Source: Limnephilus marmoratus (lineage: Eukaryota > Arthropoda > Insecta > Trichoptera > Limnephilidae). From it: 64,000 bases of DNA. The notes under the pieces are model-generated. The model worked only from the letters and a program-made list of their open reading frames with translations, did not search any database and was not told the origin of the DNA. A program made the translations under genes and the position numbers. The DNA lies in NCBI GenBank assembly GCA_917880885.1, contig OU862913.1, positions 1,798,001 through 1,862,000 on the forward strand, read 5' to 3'. Positions 21,171 through 32,834 of the stretch are shown piece by piece. Position 1 is the stretch's first letter. The number at the start of each line of letters is the position of its first letter.

Positions 21171-21595
21171 AATTTTTTTTTTTTCACAGACCTCCTCACT
21201 AGGATTTCCTGTTCTGAGGTGGCCTGTAGTTTTTTAAAATATTTGTATTTGGTTATGGATTGTCTTTATATCGTCTTCATGATGTTTGTAATTTTATTAT
21301 CACTTTGATCTCTCAGCCATATTTTTACTTTTGTTTTAAATATATTCATCTCCTTTATATTTTTGATTTGATCTGGTAGAGCATTGTATAATTTCATTCC
21401 ATGGAATTTATTATTTCGCTGTCCAAAAGATGTGTTCAAACTGGGAGTAACCAGGATGTTATTGCTTACTGCCCTGGTTGAGTATTTATTTTGGGCAGTG
21501 GAGTATACATATATGTTTTTTTCAGTTTAAATAAAATATTTTTTGAATAAAGTTTCTGTAAATTGAAGACTTGAAAGTTATTAAATATTTCTTCC
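21171..21595 (-). mobile_element. 5'-truncated LINE between two BEL relics
   Basis: The T-run at 21172-21184 is the poly(A) tail of a minus-strand insertion. Its coding end (about 21265-21440) has FGQRNNKFHGMKLYNALPDQ, then KEMNIFKTKVKIWLRD. At about 21595 it interrupts the second BEL integrase directly after the EAILNSRP box. Confidence 0.7.
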
Positions 21596-23520
21596 GTCGC
21601 GTCGGTCTTTGGTCGCGAATTTAAAATGGCTTCGATCCTAGTCAAAACAGTAGTTAATTCTACGAAGGTCAGGATTTGATATCCCACAACCCTCTTTAAA
21701 TGGTGCTTAGTTGACTTAATACCAGCCTCCGACACTCCATTGAAATGGGGTGCGGAGGGCGGAGAAAAATGCCAAGTAATTGAATGAGCGACAGTTGCGC
21801 CAACAAGTTTGTCAGTGTTTTCAGATTCATGTATGAATTAAATTTGTAAAACTAAATTTGCAACAATAAAATTGTTGGCACAATCGCTATAGATATTTTG
21901 GCATATACCGCGTCTAGAGATGAATCTATCTAATGCTGCCACAAACGCTTCAGTAGATAGATCTGACACTAATTCAAGATGAACGGCTTTGGTCGATAAA
22001 CAAACGTAAAGATATAAATAGGCCTTATAAGTTTTTGCGCCGCAACGTCTACTTTCACGTACCAAAAAAGGACCACCATAATCTGTTCCGACATTTAAAA
22101 ATGAACGACCTTCTCGAAAACGGGAAGCAGGTAAGTTACCCATCAACGGGAAACTACCACACGGGTTATTTTTAAAACAAGAAATGCATTTACTCAATCG
22201 ATGTCGAATTACGTTCCTAGCCAAAATTATCCAAAATTTTAATGATATTATGAATTGGAGTGCATGAGGACCTGGATGAAGGTACATGCTATGGTAATAA
22301 ACAATTATTAAAGTTGTCAAATGACACTGCTTCGGTAAAATAATAGGAAGTCGAGCAGTTTCTGAAATCTGTGCAAGGCGAATTCGACCACCGACTCTCA
22401 TAACACCATTTGCATCAATAAATGGAGCGAGTTTTTGAAGCTGCGCTGAGCACATACGATGTGAAGAGATATTGTTCATATCTTGTTGAAAATAAATTGC
22501 TTGAACAAGCTTAATGCAACATTGCAAGGCTAAATTATTTTCTTTTTACGAAACTGGGGATAAACCATTGAAATTGATAATCAATTTCGAACGTAATCTA
22601 TTGATAAATCGACGGCACCAACATATAACACGCAGTAATTTCGATAATGATAAAAACTTCAATAAAAACTCTTCGTCACATGTTGACACATTCGTCGATA
22701 GAGAAATTTAATTTTTTGACTTATACTCTGGTAACTGGTTCATAGAAATATTTGGAGGCCGAACAAATAACCATTCCTCCAACGGTGTTGATATAAAGTA
22801 AGGTCCTTTCCACCATAACAAAGCGTCCGTGATTTCACTGGGAAAACTCCTCGCGAACCCAAGTCTGCAGGATTTTCTTGCGATGAAATGTGATACCAAT
22901 GTTCATAAGGTATATTTTGTATTATTGTTTCAACACGATTTGCTACAAAAGTTTACAATAGAAAAGAAGGTGTCTTTAACCATGCCAATACAATCTTTTC
23001 AATTTGAAGTCTATCTTTATATACTTCTTGACAATAAAACTGCTCCCAACAATTCCAGTCTCGGGATCGATGTTATCTTTATGGGGGCAACACGGGATTT
23101 TGCTAATAAAATATAGCTGGATATTTCTGTTTTATTAATCACTACCAAATAAATAATTCCACAATATCCTCTTTCAGAGGCGTCCGCAAACCCAACAAGT
23201 ATGCATCGACTGGTTGGAGAAGTTGCGACATATCAATCAACTTTTACATTGGGGAGTGATGGAAGCTCTTTTATATATTTCTTCCATTTCAAATTCATGT
23301 CCGAAGGGATTTCTTCGTCCCGTCCATTTGAATTTTCCATAAGTTTTGCATATAGCATTTAGCAATAAAAACGACTGGATTAATAAAACCTAATGGATCA
23401 TATAGACGTGCAATTGTCGATAAAATTATGCGTTTGGTACAGTGATCACTAAAAACATTATGAATTTTATATGTAAATTGATCAAGCGACAGTATCCATT
23501 GAATACCTAAAATATTAACT
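21595..23520 (-). pseudogene. second BEL/Pao pol relic (RT end to integrase)
   Basis: Minus strand, from high to low coordinates: RT/RNase H junction at about 23505-23330 (ILGIQWILSLDQFTYKIH, RLYDPLGFINPVVFIAK), eroded RNase H, WWKGPYFISTPLEEW at 22810-22740, then integrase at 22510-21600 with LAPFIDANGVMRVGGRI, SKCISCFKNNP, VGTDYGGPF, YSDCANNF and GVSEAGIKSTKHH. The catalytic Asp/Asp/Glu positions are still readable. Several frameshifts are present. It differs clearly from the first BEL and lies in the opposite orientation, so it is a separate insertion. Confidence 0.8.
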
Positions 23521-23999
23521 CATGACGAAAAAATTAGTCAGCGTTGAATCACATATATCGGGATATTCCATAGTAAGTATGATCAGCGAATGCCGAAATT
23601 CCCAAGTTGCCCACTACCTTATTATTTATTATTTCAATGTCACAGCAACACTCTCTTCAGCACTTGTGCCTGGTTCTAACTTGATGGCGGTGAAATCGAT
23701 ACTTTTACACAAGGATCTGCTAGTTCTGTTTTACTTAAACTTTACAACGATTTGGAGGATTAAGAGAAGGAGTGATTGCTCTCGTTCAATGTGTACAAAT
23801 CTACTAAACGAGTAAAGCCAAAATAACACCAACTTAACCAACAAGAAAAGTGACAGCTAGCACCCCGGGATTTATTCATAGATATTACAGAATTAAGAAC
23901 AAAATTCGTTTCTTATGATGAAATTTGAGTGCTGCCATTTAAAATAATCCACCGGCGGACAACTTCATGTTATGTAAAAACCGTCAATAGTCGATGACT
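23521..23999. other. unassigned sequence next to BEL relic
   Basis: May be the eroded upstream pol of the second BEL (a minus-strand stretch near 23650-23700 reads TGSGTSAEESVAVTL-like), but I cannot establish it. Confidence 0.25.
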
Positions 24000-24330
24000 T
24001 TCTTAAAATGTTCATTGTCTATGGAAATGTCATTTTGAAACGACATTCATTGCCATTGCATCTCGCGCCGTCTCAGAATACTATTTTTGCTCCGCTTTTC
24101 GGGAGTATTATTGAAATACCTGATCAATATTAATGTTATATTTATACAGTTTTGGGTCATTTCCATAACCGTCAAGTTTTTTTCCATAAATCATTCAAAA
24201 TTCTCGGTTCTTCAACCCACTGGAATTGATCGCCGCGCATCGCCTTGTATGTAAGTAGTTTATACTATATTGGCCGATTAAGTTCGGACTTAAGCCCCTT
24301 AATTGCTACATGTTTTCTCAGAATACATGT
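24000..24330 (-). pseudogene. degraded coding-like sequence, relative of 25075-25580
   Basis: On the minus strand, NLLTYK-like sequence at about 24235-24290 (KLLTYKAMRGDQFQWVEE) resembles NLLTYKKCDGQPQCIGE at about 25430-25500. Downstream blocks (gaaatgtcatt, cattgccattgca, tactatttttgctcc) line up in the same order as at 25230-25325. The protein family is unknown to me. Stops interrupt it. Confidence 0.35.
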
Positions 24331-24615
24331 CATTTTTTAACATTCCATGGGTTTATACATTTGCGGTAAATCTTAACTTTTACCAATAAATCAATTCCGT
24401 TATAACACAACCTATTTGTGTCTCGCATTTACTCATTGTCATTATTAGATGTCACCATGCTTAATTTACCCTAAAATACGCTAACAAGCTCAACATTATA
24501 CGCCGTAACCGCTGCTCACGCCATATTAGAAAAGTTGTGTGACCCCTTCTCCGTCGTGACCAGGAGTGGGGTCATTTTCATTACGAAGCTGCATGAACGT
24601 GTAGACAGCTCTCAT

Positions 24616-24886
24616 CAGCGGCGGATTTAGGGGGGGGGGGGGGGGGGGGATGAGGTGGTATTTTTGTGTACTGTGGAGATTCCATCACATTACAGAAAAT
24701 TGTCCTTATTAAACTTTTAATTTATCTATTGTTTGACACTTTCGTAAACTTTCCTATACATACTTGAACTTGTAGAAATAAACTAGAAGTACGATACTTC
24801 AAGTTTATTTCTAACAGTAATTGTTTATTTTTTTGCCCGTCCGCCCCTTGTGTCCCTCCCAGAAAAAAATCCTGAATCCGCCCTTG
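24616..24886 (-). mobile_element. hAT MITE, short relative of the 2192-3611 element
   Basis: Ends CAGCGGCGGATTTAGG and AATCCGCCCTTG, flanked by GCTCTCAT (24608-24615) and GCTCTCAA (24887-24894), a 7/8 matching target duplication. The interior repeats the outer-hAT subterminal motif (GGGCGGACGGGCAAAAA on the minus strand) and the 'gaagtatcatacttcaag' stretch seen at 3411-3430. Confidence 0.8.
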
Positions 24887-25040
24887 GCTCTCAAGTTGAC
24901 AGATCCGTCATAAAGAAATGATATTACACGGCAGCTCCCTAATTCAACTAACCCCCTTTCCTACAATATGAAGAAATCTTTTAAAGTAAAGCAAAGTGTG
25001 TCGGTACAACACATACACAAATTCGATATTGTGATATTGT

Positions 25041-25106
25041 GTTATGCCGTGTTGCGCTACCTCCTTCTTTATGGCTAAATAAGGAGGTAGCGCAACACGG
25101 CATAAC
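25041..25106. repeat. short foldback element (family F1)
   Basis: Arms GTTATGCCGTGTTGCGCTAC (25041 onward, 26 bp) and the perfect inverted copy at 25081-25106 around a 14-bp loop. The same arm sequence forms a much longer palindrome at 53622-53815 and a single arm at 59154-59219. Confidence 0.75.
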
Positions 25107-25580
25107 ACCCCAAAAACAAATAACAAAAATGCTTTTGGCTAATCTTATATGTAAGCAGTTCAAAGCTTTCCAAAAAATTCCGGATACCTTTGTCGATTTG
25201 TGATGCAAAGGATGTGGATGATTTGTACTTATCTGTGGAAATGTGATTATTGTCATTGCACTTGTCACTGTGCGAAAATGAACGTATTTCGTCTTCCAAA
25301 ATACGATTTTTCCTCCAATTTGTATTAATTGAACAATATTGGTATTCCATTTCTCCATTTTTGAGTAACTTCTGTGACCATCATAATTCTATTCTGAAGT
25401 TAATGATATTATTGCACTTAAGTACACTTTCTAGTGACGTTTCTCCAATACATTGGGGTTGACCGTCGCACTTCTTGTACGTAAGTAGATTCATGTCACA
25501 TTGGCTAAGGCCAAATATCGGGTTCAGACGATACAACGAAGTTGAACACGTTTTTTCAAACAATTTTTTGTCGTTCAATG
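25075..25580 (-). other. unidentified coding-like segment
   Basis: Two minus-strand frames of 65 and 91 codons (25381-25578, 25075-25350) are separated by a stop. The first has LYRLNPIFGLSQCDMNLLTY followed by KKCDGQPQCIGE; the second is rich in charged residues (NWRKNRILEDEIRSFSHSDK). A diverged relative lies at 24000-24330. I do not recognise the family. The 3' end runs into the foldback at 25041-25106, so it may be a fragment of a mobile element. Confidence 0.3.
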
Positions 25581-25938
25581 AAAATCTATCAACTATAATT
25601 GAAACGTCTGAGCCTGCTACAAGTCCCCTTTATATTGGGCAAACCAAAACCAACCAGATTAACACGCGACAGACAAGACTACATGGGATTGTTTATTTTA
25701 GATTTACGGTCGCTGTCAAAAATGTCAACCAAGCAATTAGTAAGTTTATTAAATGTTTACCTATATTAAATATAATAGGGATAGTACCTTCCACTTCCAC
25801 CCACATGACGGTTAAGTGAACTGGATCGGCTCACGTTAACTATTCCATAGTAAGTTTGCCTGTTCTTCACTTTGTATTGCGGTTACTAAAATAAATCATT
25901 TAATTTGCTATTAAACCGTTGCTCCTTTTAAAAATGTA
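25581..25938. other. intergenic, nothing identified
   Basis: A plus-strand frame covers part of it but has no recognisable domain. The boundary with duplicon B is at about 25939. Confidence 0.35.
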
Positions 25939-26293
25939 CTTTCTGCCAGTCATGTTTGTGAAGTCAACATTGCACTTAGTTCTCTAAGTACTTAACTGAG
26001 TGGACTCTCTTTTGCCGTTTAATTGGTGAAAGCGGCTGTGAGATATTTTATACTTCAATCGTTATTTTAAAGAAATAATTTTACACGCCGTTATTTGTTG
26101 CGTTTATGTATTTCCAGTTTTTAAATATATTTTGTTTTTTTTTCTTTCGAACAATTGAATGACTCCTACAAGCGTAATAAGCAATTGGCGAACGGAAATT
26201 TTTAAATTTTTTTATGTCTATATATATTATTATTTTTAATTGTTAAACTAACGTTTTAAGACAAGATTTTTATGCATAGCGCAAAGGGTAACA

Positions 26294-26482
26294 ATTATTA
26301 TAAGCAATAATTATCAGCCTGAAACACTCATCCACATTGAAAAATCTTCCGAGAAAAGATACATGACGCCAACGGGACCGTTGTTTCAGGCTGATAATTA
26401 TTGCTTATAATAATCTATATATATATATATATATATATAGATTATTATAAGCAATAATTATATATATATATATATATATATA
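26294..26482. repeat. inverted repeat plus (AT)n, private to copy B
   Basis: Perfect 32-bp arms at 26294-26325 and 26383-26414 (ATTATTATAAGCAATAATTA and its inverse) enclose 57 bp. A third partial arm follows an (AT) run at 26441-26461, then another (AT) run to 26482. Absent at the matching site in copy A (about 4745). Confidence 0.75.
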
Positions 26483-26749
26483 TTTATTGAAGGATGCAGG
26501 GCTAAACGTTTTTTTCAGCCGCCTTGATATTTGATTTTCGAGTTATAACAACTGTCTTTGATTATTAAATTTATTGTAGAGTTGTCCAGATCACTTCCGA
26601 GGCTTTGAATGTTTCAGATAACTAAAAGCTGTATTATAACCACTCTTTAATATGATGATATATCAAGGTTCGGTTGCAGGTCTAATTTATTTAAAGCTGG
26701 GACGAATTGTCCATCGGTATTTTAAATCGGAATACTATCACAGAAGGCC

Positions 26750-29700
26750 ATGGATCTTCCCAACCCAGAGAGTGTTTCCATCAAGGTGGAACCAGGGTCC
26801 CAGGAAGAAGGCGCAGGTGAAATGCCCTTTACGGATATAGATATCTACCTCTCGGATGTGAAGAAGGAATGTTTGAAGTATGCGATTAGTACTTTGGCAG
26901 TCAGTAAGTTACATTGCAAAGGTAAGAAAATGTTGATCTCAGATGTCCTGAATTCATGTCCGTTTTGCATTTTTTTTTCGCTGACGGACGTATGGAATAT
27001 TTTCAGTTGACTGTCAGATACTTAAATTCGTTACTACTTGTATTTTTCATAAAAGTTCTCGATTTCCCGAGTGAAGACCTCATCTTATTGGGACCGATAT
27101 AAGTTACATTTATTTTGATGCATTAAAAATATTAAAACAACCAAACTCCGTTCTGAAGGTGCTCAAAAGTAAATGGTATTTCCTTTCTAAAGCGTCGGTC
27201 CCTGAAGCGGACGTCTAGGGTTCTTCTTATTTCTGAAATTAATCCCAAAGTCTGTTATTTAAACTATCGCTTTTACAAGGTTTTTCAAAAGTACTTCTAT
27301 CTTCATTATTTTAATTCACTTTTTTATTCAATTAATATTACTCCTTAGTATATACAATCTGGAGGAAGTACGATCATAATTTAGAATGTTAAAAACTGTT
27401 CTTCTCGGTATATCAATTTAGGTATTGTATTGTGGTTTGTACAGGTAGCAGTAATGTGGAGACTGTTCCCATCAAGGCAGAACCAGGTCCTCGAGAAGTT
27501 AAAGGGGGAATTACTTATACGGAAATTGACATAGATCACCCGGATGTTAAAAAGGAATGCTCAGAGCGCTCTGAAAGAATTACCCAAACAGTAGGTAAAT
27601 CGTATTCTTGTTTTTTTAAATCAGGGGTGGGGAACCTGTTTGCTCTCGGGAAGATTTGAATGTTTGTAGTATCACCCGTGGGCCGCATATAGATTTTCAA
27701 GCGCATGGGTACAGGTTCTCGAAAAATTATTAAAATAAAACTTTTCACAACAAAATGTCTTGAACTAATAGTAAATTGTTTATGCCCACGTAATACAACA
27801 TATTTATTATTATTATTTCTCCCTTGCTTATTTCTCAATGGTATCTTTAAACAAATTTACTTTTTCCATAATACTTTTTTACCTAAAGTATGTATAATAA
27901 AAAAATATTAAAATTGTTTTGAAAGTTTTGGAACTTGGATACGCGCCATAAAATATATTTAAATAAATTTGGGCATTAGTCTAATTTAAATTAATAATTT
28001 ATGCTATGGGAACATGAGGGCGCCATCTATGGTTTTTGTATTATATTGAATTTACCTGTCACATTGAAATTCAGTATATTCATGCATTTTCTTACCTCTG
28101 TGGAGAAGGCAATTACTTCCGACGTGAGTGTTAGTGAAAGCCAAGAGATGTCACTCCTAGTCAAATCATAATCGAATAATTCACCCATAATTTAATCATT
28201 ATTGTACCTAAGATTTTGGCACGTATTATTAATATGCAAATTTATATTCTTTGTTTGAACTTCCTTCCTGTGCTAAACACATGTTGAGATTGTGCACTAA
28301 CCGCTTTGGCAAAAATCAATATTTTGAATGAAAACTAGTGTCGTTTTGTGCTGGACATCGTGCAAGAGCTGCATTCTCTGAGTGAGTATTGTTTTATTTT
28401 CACTTAGAATTTTGGAATTGCTGTGTAGACTGTTTTGTGTCACATAGGGAAGAGTTCAACTTTCCTTAATTTACATAGGGTAGTATTTCCCTCGTATCAA
28501 GGGCTATTTACACGCCCCTACAGAACTAATTTTCTAAATGATTGCCCTTGATAATGTGGTAATAACTAACAGTTGATAACAAGACATCTGTCGGCTATTA
28601 GAAAAGAACAATTATTATTAATAACTGCTCCTACAACAAGAGCAAGTCTAGAGATAACTTCATCCTTATTCAAACTTTATTTTTTAAATCCAATTTCTTC
28701 AAAAAAAAATTAAATCGTTTTATAATATAATATTCTTATCAAATATTATCTGATTAGTTACTGCAAATAGCTTATCAGCAGGTTCTTTGTTAAACTAATG
28801 AATCAATCCAACAATAAATACAAGCACTAGTAAAAATCATATAATTTCATAAATAGCCCCGACCCACAACGAATTTTTAATGTACTACATGCATACTCAT
28901 ATTATGAATGTTTCGTTTTTGTTATTCCAGGTACCATTAATGTGAACACTGTACCCATCAAGGCAGAACCAGGACCCCGAGAAGAAGACGGAGAGAGTAT
29001 CCCTTACACGGAAATAGACATAGACCTGACAGATGTTAAAAAGGAATGCTTAGAGCACTCTGAAAGTATTGCAGAGACTGCTGCAGGTAATATCGATTTT
29101 TGTTTCTTTTAATAATTTTCTCTTTTCATTATAGATATATACTTATTGAATTTTATCGTTAATATTTTTCAGACATTATAACGGACTTGAATGTACTGAA
29201 GCACCCTGGAGAAGAATATCATTCATGTCCCCATTGTAGCTACTCCTGCTCAAACAAATCAAATTTAACAAGGCACTTACGCACCCATTCAGGAGAAAAA
29301 CCTTTTTCCTGTCCCCATTGTAACTATTCCTGTTCACAAAAATCAAGTTTAAGGAATCACTTATACACCCATTCTGGAGAAAAAGCTTTTTCATGTTCCC
29401 ATTGTAACTACTCCTGCTCACACAAATCATATTTAATGGTGCACTTACGCATCCATTCACGAGAAAAACCTTTTTCCTGTCCCCATTGTAACTATTCCTG
29501 CTCAGACAAATCAAGTTTAACACATTACTTATACACCCATTCAAGAGAAAAACCTTTTCCATGTTCCCATTGTAACTACTCCTGCTCACACAAATCACAT
29601 TTAACGGTGCACCTACGCACCCATACTGGAGAAAAACCTTTTTCATGTCCCCATTGTAACTACTCCTGCTCACACAAATCACATTTAACGGTGCACCTAC

Positions 29701-30806
29701 GCACCCATTCAGGAGAAAAACCTTTTTCATGTCCCCATTGTAACTATTCGTGTTCACACAAATCAAGTTTAAGTAAGCACTTATACACCCATTCTGGAGA
29801 AAAACCTTTTTCATGTTCCCATTGTAACTACTCCTGCTCAGATAAATCACATTTAACGATGCACTTACGCACCCATTCTGGAGAGAAACCTTTTTCATGC
29901 CACCATTGTAGCTACTCCTGCTCACGTAAATCAGATTTAACAAGTCACTTACGCACCCATTCTGGAGAAAAACCTTTTTCATGTCACCATTGTAGCTACT
30001 CCTGCTCACGTAAATCAGATTTAACAAGTCACTTACGCACCCATTCTGGAGAAAAACCTTTTTCCTGTCCCCATTGTAACTACTCCTGCTCAAACAAATT
30101 TCTTTTAACGGTGCACTTACGCACCCATTCAGGAGAAAAACCTTTCTCCTGTCCCCATTGTAACTATTCCTGTTCACAAAAATCAAGTTTAACACGGCAC
30201 TTACGCACCCATTCTGGAGAAAAACCTTTTTCCTGTCCCCATTGTAACTATTCCTGCTCAGATAAATCACATTTAACGAGGCACTTACGCACCCATTCAG
30301 GAGAAAAACCTTTTTCCTGTCCCCATTGTAACTACTCCTGCTCAAACAAATTACTTTTAACGGTGCACTTACGCACTCATTCAGGAGAAAAACCTTTCTC
30401 CTGTCCCCATTGTAACTATTCCTGTTCACAAAAATCAAGTTTAACAAGTCACTTACGCACCCATTCTGGAGAAAAACCTTTTTCCTGTCCCCATTGTTAC
30501 TACTCCTGCTCAAACAAATTACTTTTAACGGTGCACTTACGCACCCATTCACGAGAAAAACCTTTCTCCTGTCCCCATTGTAACTATTCCTGTTCACAAA
30601 AATCAAGTTTAACACGGCACTTACGCACCCATTCTGGAGAAAAACCTTTTTCCTGTCCCCATTGTAACTATTTCTGCTCAGATAAATCACATTTAACGAT
30701 GCACTTAAGCACCCATTCTGGAGAAAAACCTTTTTTATGTCACCATTGTAGCTACTCCTGCTCACGTAAATCAGATTTAACTAGTCACTTACGCACCCAT
30801 TCTTGA
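26750..30806 (+). CDS. C2H2 zinc-finger protein, copy B (4 coding exons)
   Basis: Predicted 697-aa nuclear DNA-binding protein from exons 26750-26903, 27445-27594, 28931-29086 and 29173-30806, all phase-1 junctions. Exon 2 is one codon shorter than in copy A (E-E to E). The three N-terminal modules carry IKVE/IKAE and VKKE motifs. Nineteen fingers follow from residue ~172. In finger 4 the first zinc-binding His is Tyr (TLYTH context), probably weakening that finger; the others keep C2H2 ligands. The frame ends when a GGA glycine codon of a linker becomes TGA at 30804-30806, so several in-frame finger units downstream are lost. Long intact array and intact splice sites favour a functional gene. 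Close relatives are generic arthropod C2H2 proteins; no symbol can be given. Confidence 0.78.
28196..28636. other. intronic insertion in B or deletion in A (~440 bp)
   Basis: Copy A joins 'cacccataatt' directly to 'acaagagc' (about 6449). Copy B has about 440 bp between the same words. I find no convincing target duplication or inverted termini, so the direction of change is open. Confidence 0.6.
29227..30806 (+). repeat. 84-bp tandem zinc-finger coding repeat, 19 units
   Basis: Finger units repeat at 84-bp spacing with near-identical framework. Units 9 and 10 look like exact copies. Units 11/12, 14/15 and 16/17 form a repeated two-finger block (NK(F/L)LLTV with QKSSLT(R/S)). Only helix contact codons and a few others vary. 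Confidence 0.85.
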
Positions 30807-31340
30807 GAAAAACCTTTTTCATGTCCCCATTGTAACTACTCCTGCTCACAGAAGCCAAATTTTACGGTGCACTTACGCACCCATTCAGGAGAAAAACCTT
30901 TTTCCTGTCCCCATTGTAACAACTCCTGCTCAAACAAATCAGATTTATAAAGGCACTTACGCACCCATTCAGGAGAAAAACCTTTTTCATGTTCCCATTG
31001 TAACTACTCCTGCTCGGTAAAATCACGTTTTACAAGGCACTTACGCACCCATACCGGAGAAAAACTTTTTAAATGATCCTATTGTAACTATTTCTGCTCA
31101 AACAAATCATATTTAATGGTGCACTTACGCACCCATTCAGGAGAAAAACCTTTTACCTGTCCCCATTGTAACTTCTCCTGCTCAAATAAATCACATTTAA
31201 CGGTGCACTTACGCACCTATTCTGGACCAAAACATTTTTCATGCCCCCATGACATGGGGAACTACTAATTGTAACTACTCCTTCTCGATAAAATCACGTT
31301 TAACAACGCTTTTACGCATCCATAATGGATAAAAACCTTT
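30807..31340 (+). pseudogene. in-frame trailing zinc fingers beyond the nonsense codon (copy B)
   Basis: After the TGA, finger units continue in the same frame (CPHCNYSCSQK at about 30825, CPHCNNSCSNK at about 30910) with further stops at about 30949 and 31075. They then pass into the degraded tail with CATGACATGGGG that is shared with copy A (8200-8240). Readthrough would add only a few fingers before the next stop. Confidence 0.75.
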
Positions 31341-31779
31341 TTGGCTTCCTTCTGCAATTCATGTTCTCTAAAGGGTAGAGTTCATATTTTAACCCTTACT
31401 GAATATAACTTCATTTTCCCGTTGTTACTACTTCTGCTCACACAAGTCATCGTTGGCAATGCTTACTAATCCTGGAGAATACCGTTTTTACTTGCCTTAT
31501 GCAGTTATTCACGTTCACATTCTTTCTCATGGTGGAGAAAATTCATTGTCTTGTTCTGGTTGTAAGCATAATAATAAAATTTATTGAACCACCCCGTTAA
31601 AAATTGGGCCGCTAAAGTCAAAATTCAAGAAATACCATACAAGTAAGTATATGGCATTCAAGTACCGTGCATTACAGACTCTGCTGAAAAGCGTTTGCAG
31701 CTTTTAGACGTTGTGACAAAAAGACAACTTTACAATAAAGGTTGTTTACAACACTGGGTGTTAACTTTATTATTAAACA
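31341..31779 (+). other. zinc-finger 3' flank (copy B)
   Basis: Decayed finger ghosts to about 31570 and AT-rich DNA matching 8340-8757. No gene. Confidence 0.4.
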
Positions 31780-32633
31780 TGGGGGAGCGGGAGACAGAAA
31801 TGAAAGTCGTCATGTCGAAGTGGTGAGTCAGTCATTTATTGGGCTACGTAGCAGATGGTCGGTGGTCGGTAACATGAGGTAATGCGGAGTGCCGTAGATG
31901 ATGCTGCAGGCGTACGGAGGTGGAGATGGTGTGGTGAAGGTCAGCGAGTTGCTCGACACCATGGCGGTGGAGATGACCTAGGTTCCAGGCCGTTGCTCGA
32001 CGCTGTAAGTCGCGGAGATGAACGGTGTGTGGCTCGGTGAGCTGAGCCACCAGCAGGTAGTCCTGGCGAGGCGGTGTGAGTTTCCATGGCAGCGAAGCAC
32101 GGTGGGCTTCGGGGTGCCATGAAGTGGTGAGCTGATCCCCGGACTGAAGGTGCGTCAAACCTTATAAGTCGCGGGATGGAGCTGATCTCAGGTGCTGAAG
32201 ACACGATGGGCCTTGTAGCTGAGACGTGGTGATGAACCTCGGGAAGCTGCCCTGGATGTGTGCCATGCAGGAGATCGTTACATGCTGAGATGTTGGCCGA
32301 CTGTAAGTGTGAGACTGAACTGGACTGAACTGCAGCGGGCGAGCGATCGGCTGCTTATATAGGCGCGGTAGAGTAACTACCTCGCGGTAGGTAGTACGAG
32401 CCACTTCGAGAATATTCGGCGCCGTACAGATATTGTACGGTGCTGTCTCGAGACCTTTCTAGGCGGGGGCGATATTATTAACGTCGGGCTGGCACGGCAA
32501 GCGAGAAAGTACATCGCGATCAGTATAGGTAGGAAGGTACCTAGGCAAGTAGGTTTGCCGATGCACGCGAATATAAGGAGATGTTTCTCGTATCTTCTTT
32601 TGAGCGCGAAGATAATAATGATGTGTCGCCACA
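31780..32633 (-). repeat. 3' LTR of the two-LTR element
   Basis: 854 bp. Differs from its partner in what I could compare by a single base near the end (TGGGGGAGC against TGAGGGAGC). Short open frames inside are identical in both LTRs, and I do not regard them as genes. Confidence 0.8.
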
Positions 32634-32834
32634 CACCCCCTTCCCAGTGTACGGAGTACAGGGTTGAAAGATGATGCCAGGAGTCGCAGGAAAGCCGGGT
32701 AGATGCTGGTCGGTGTGTCCATGCTGATGCGTCTCTACCGATTCCCTCGTTTTGCGGTGTTACCGGTGTGTCGTGGTAACACTCTTGTAAGGATGCTATA
32801 TGCTGCGTATCCATATCACGTCGGGGTCACCAGT

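Noticed and set aside
29176..30765. 529-codon minus-strand open frame opposite the copy B finger array (and 311 codons at 6996-7931)
   Set aside because: Both mirror the 84-bp tandem repeat: one stop-free antisense unit stays open when multiplied. The sense strand has zinc ligands, splice sites and module exons; the antisense has no domain.
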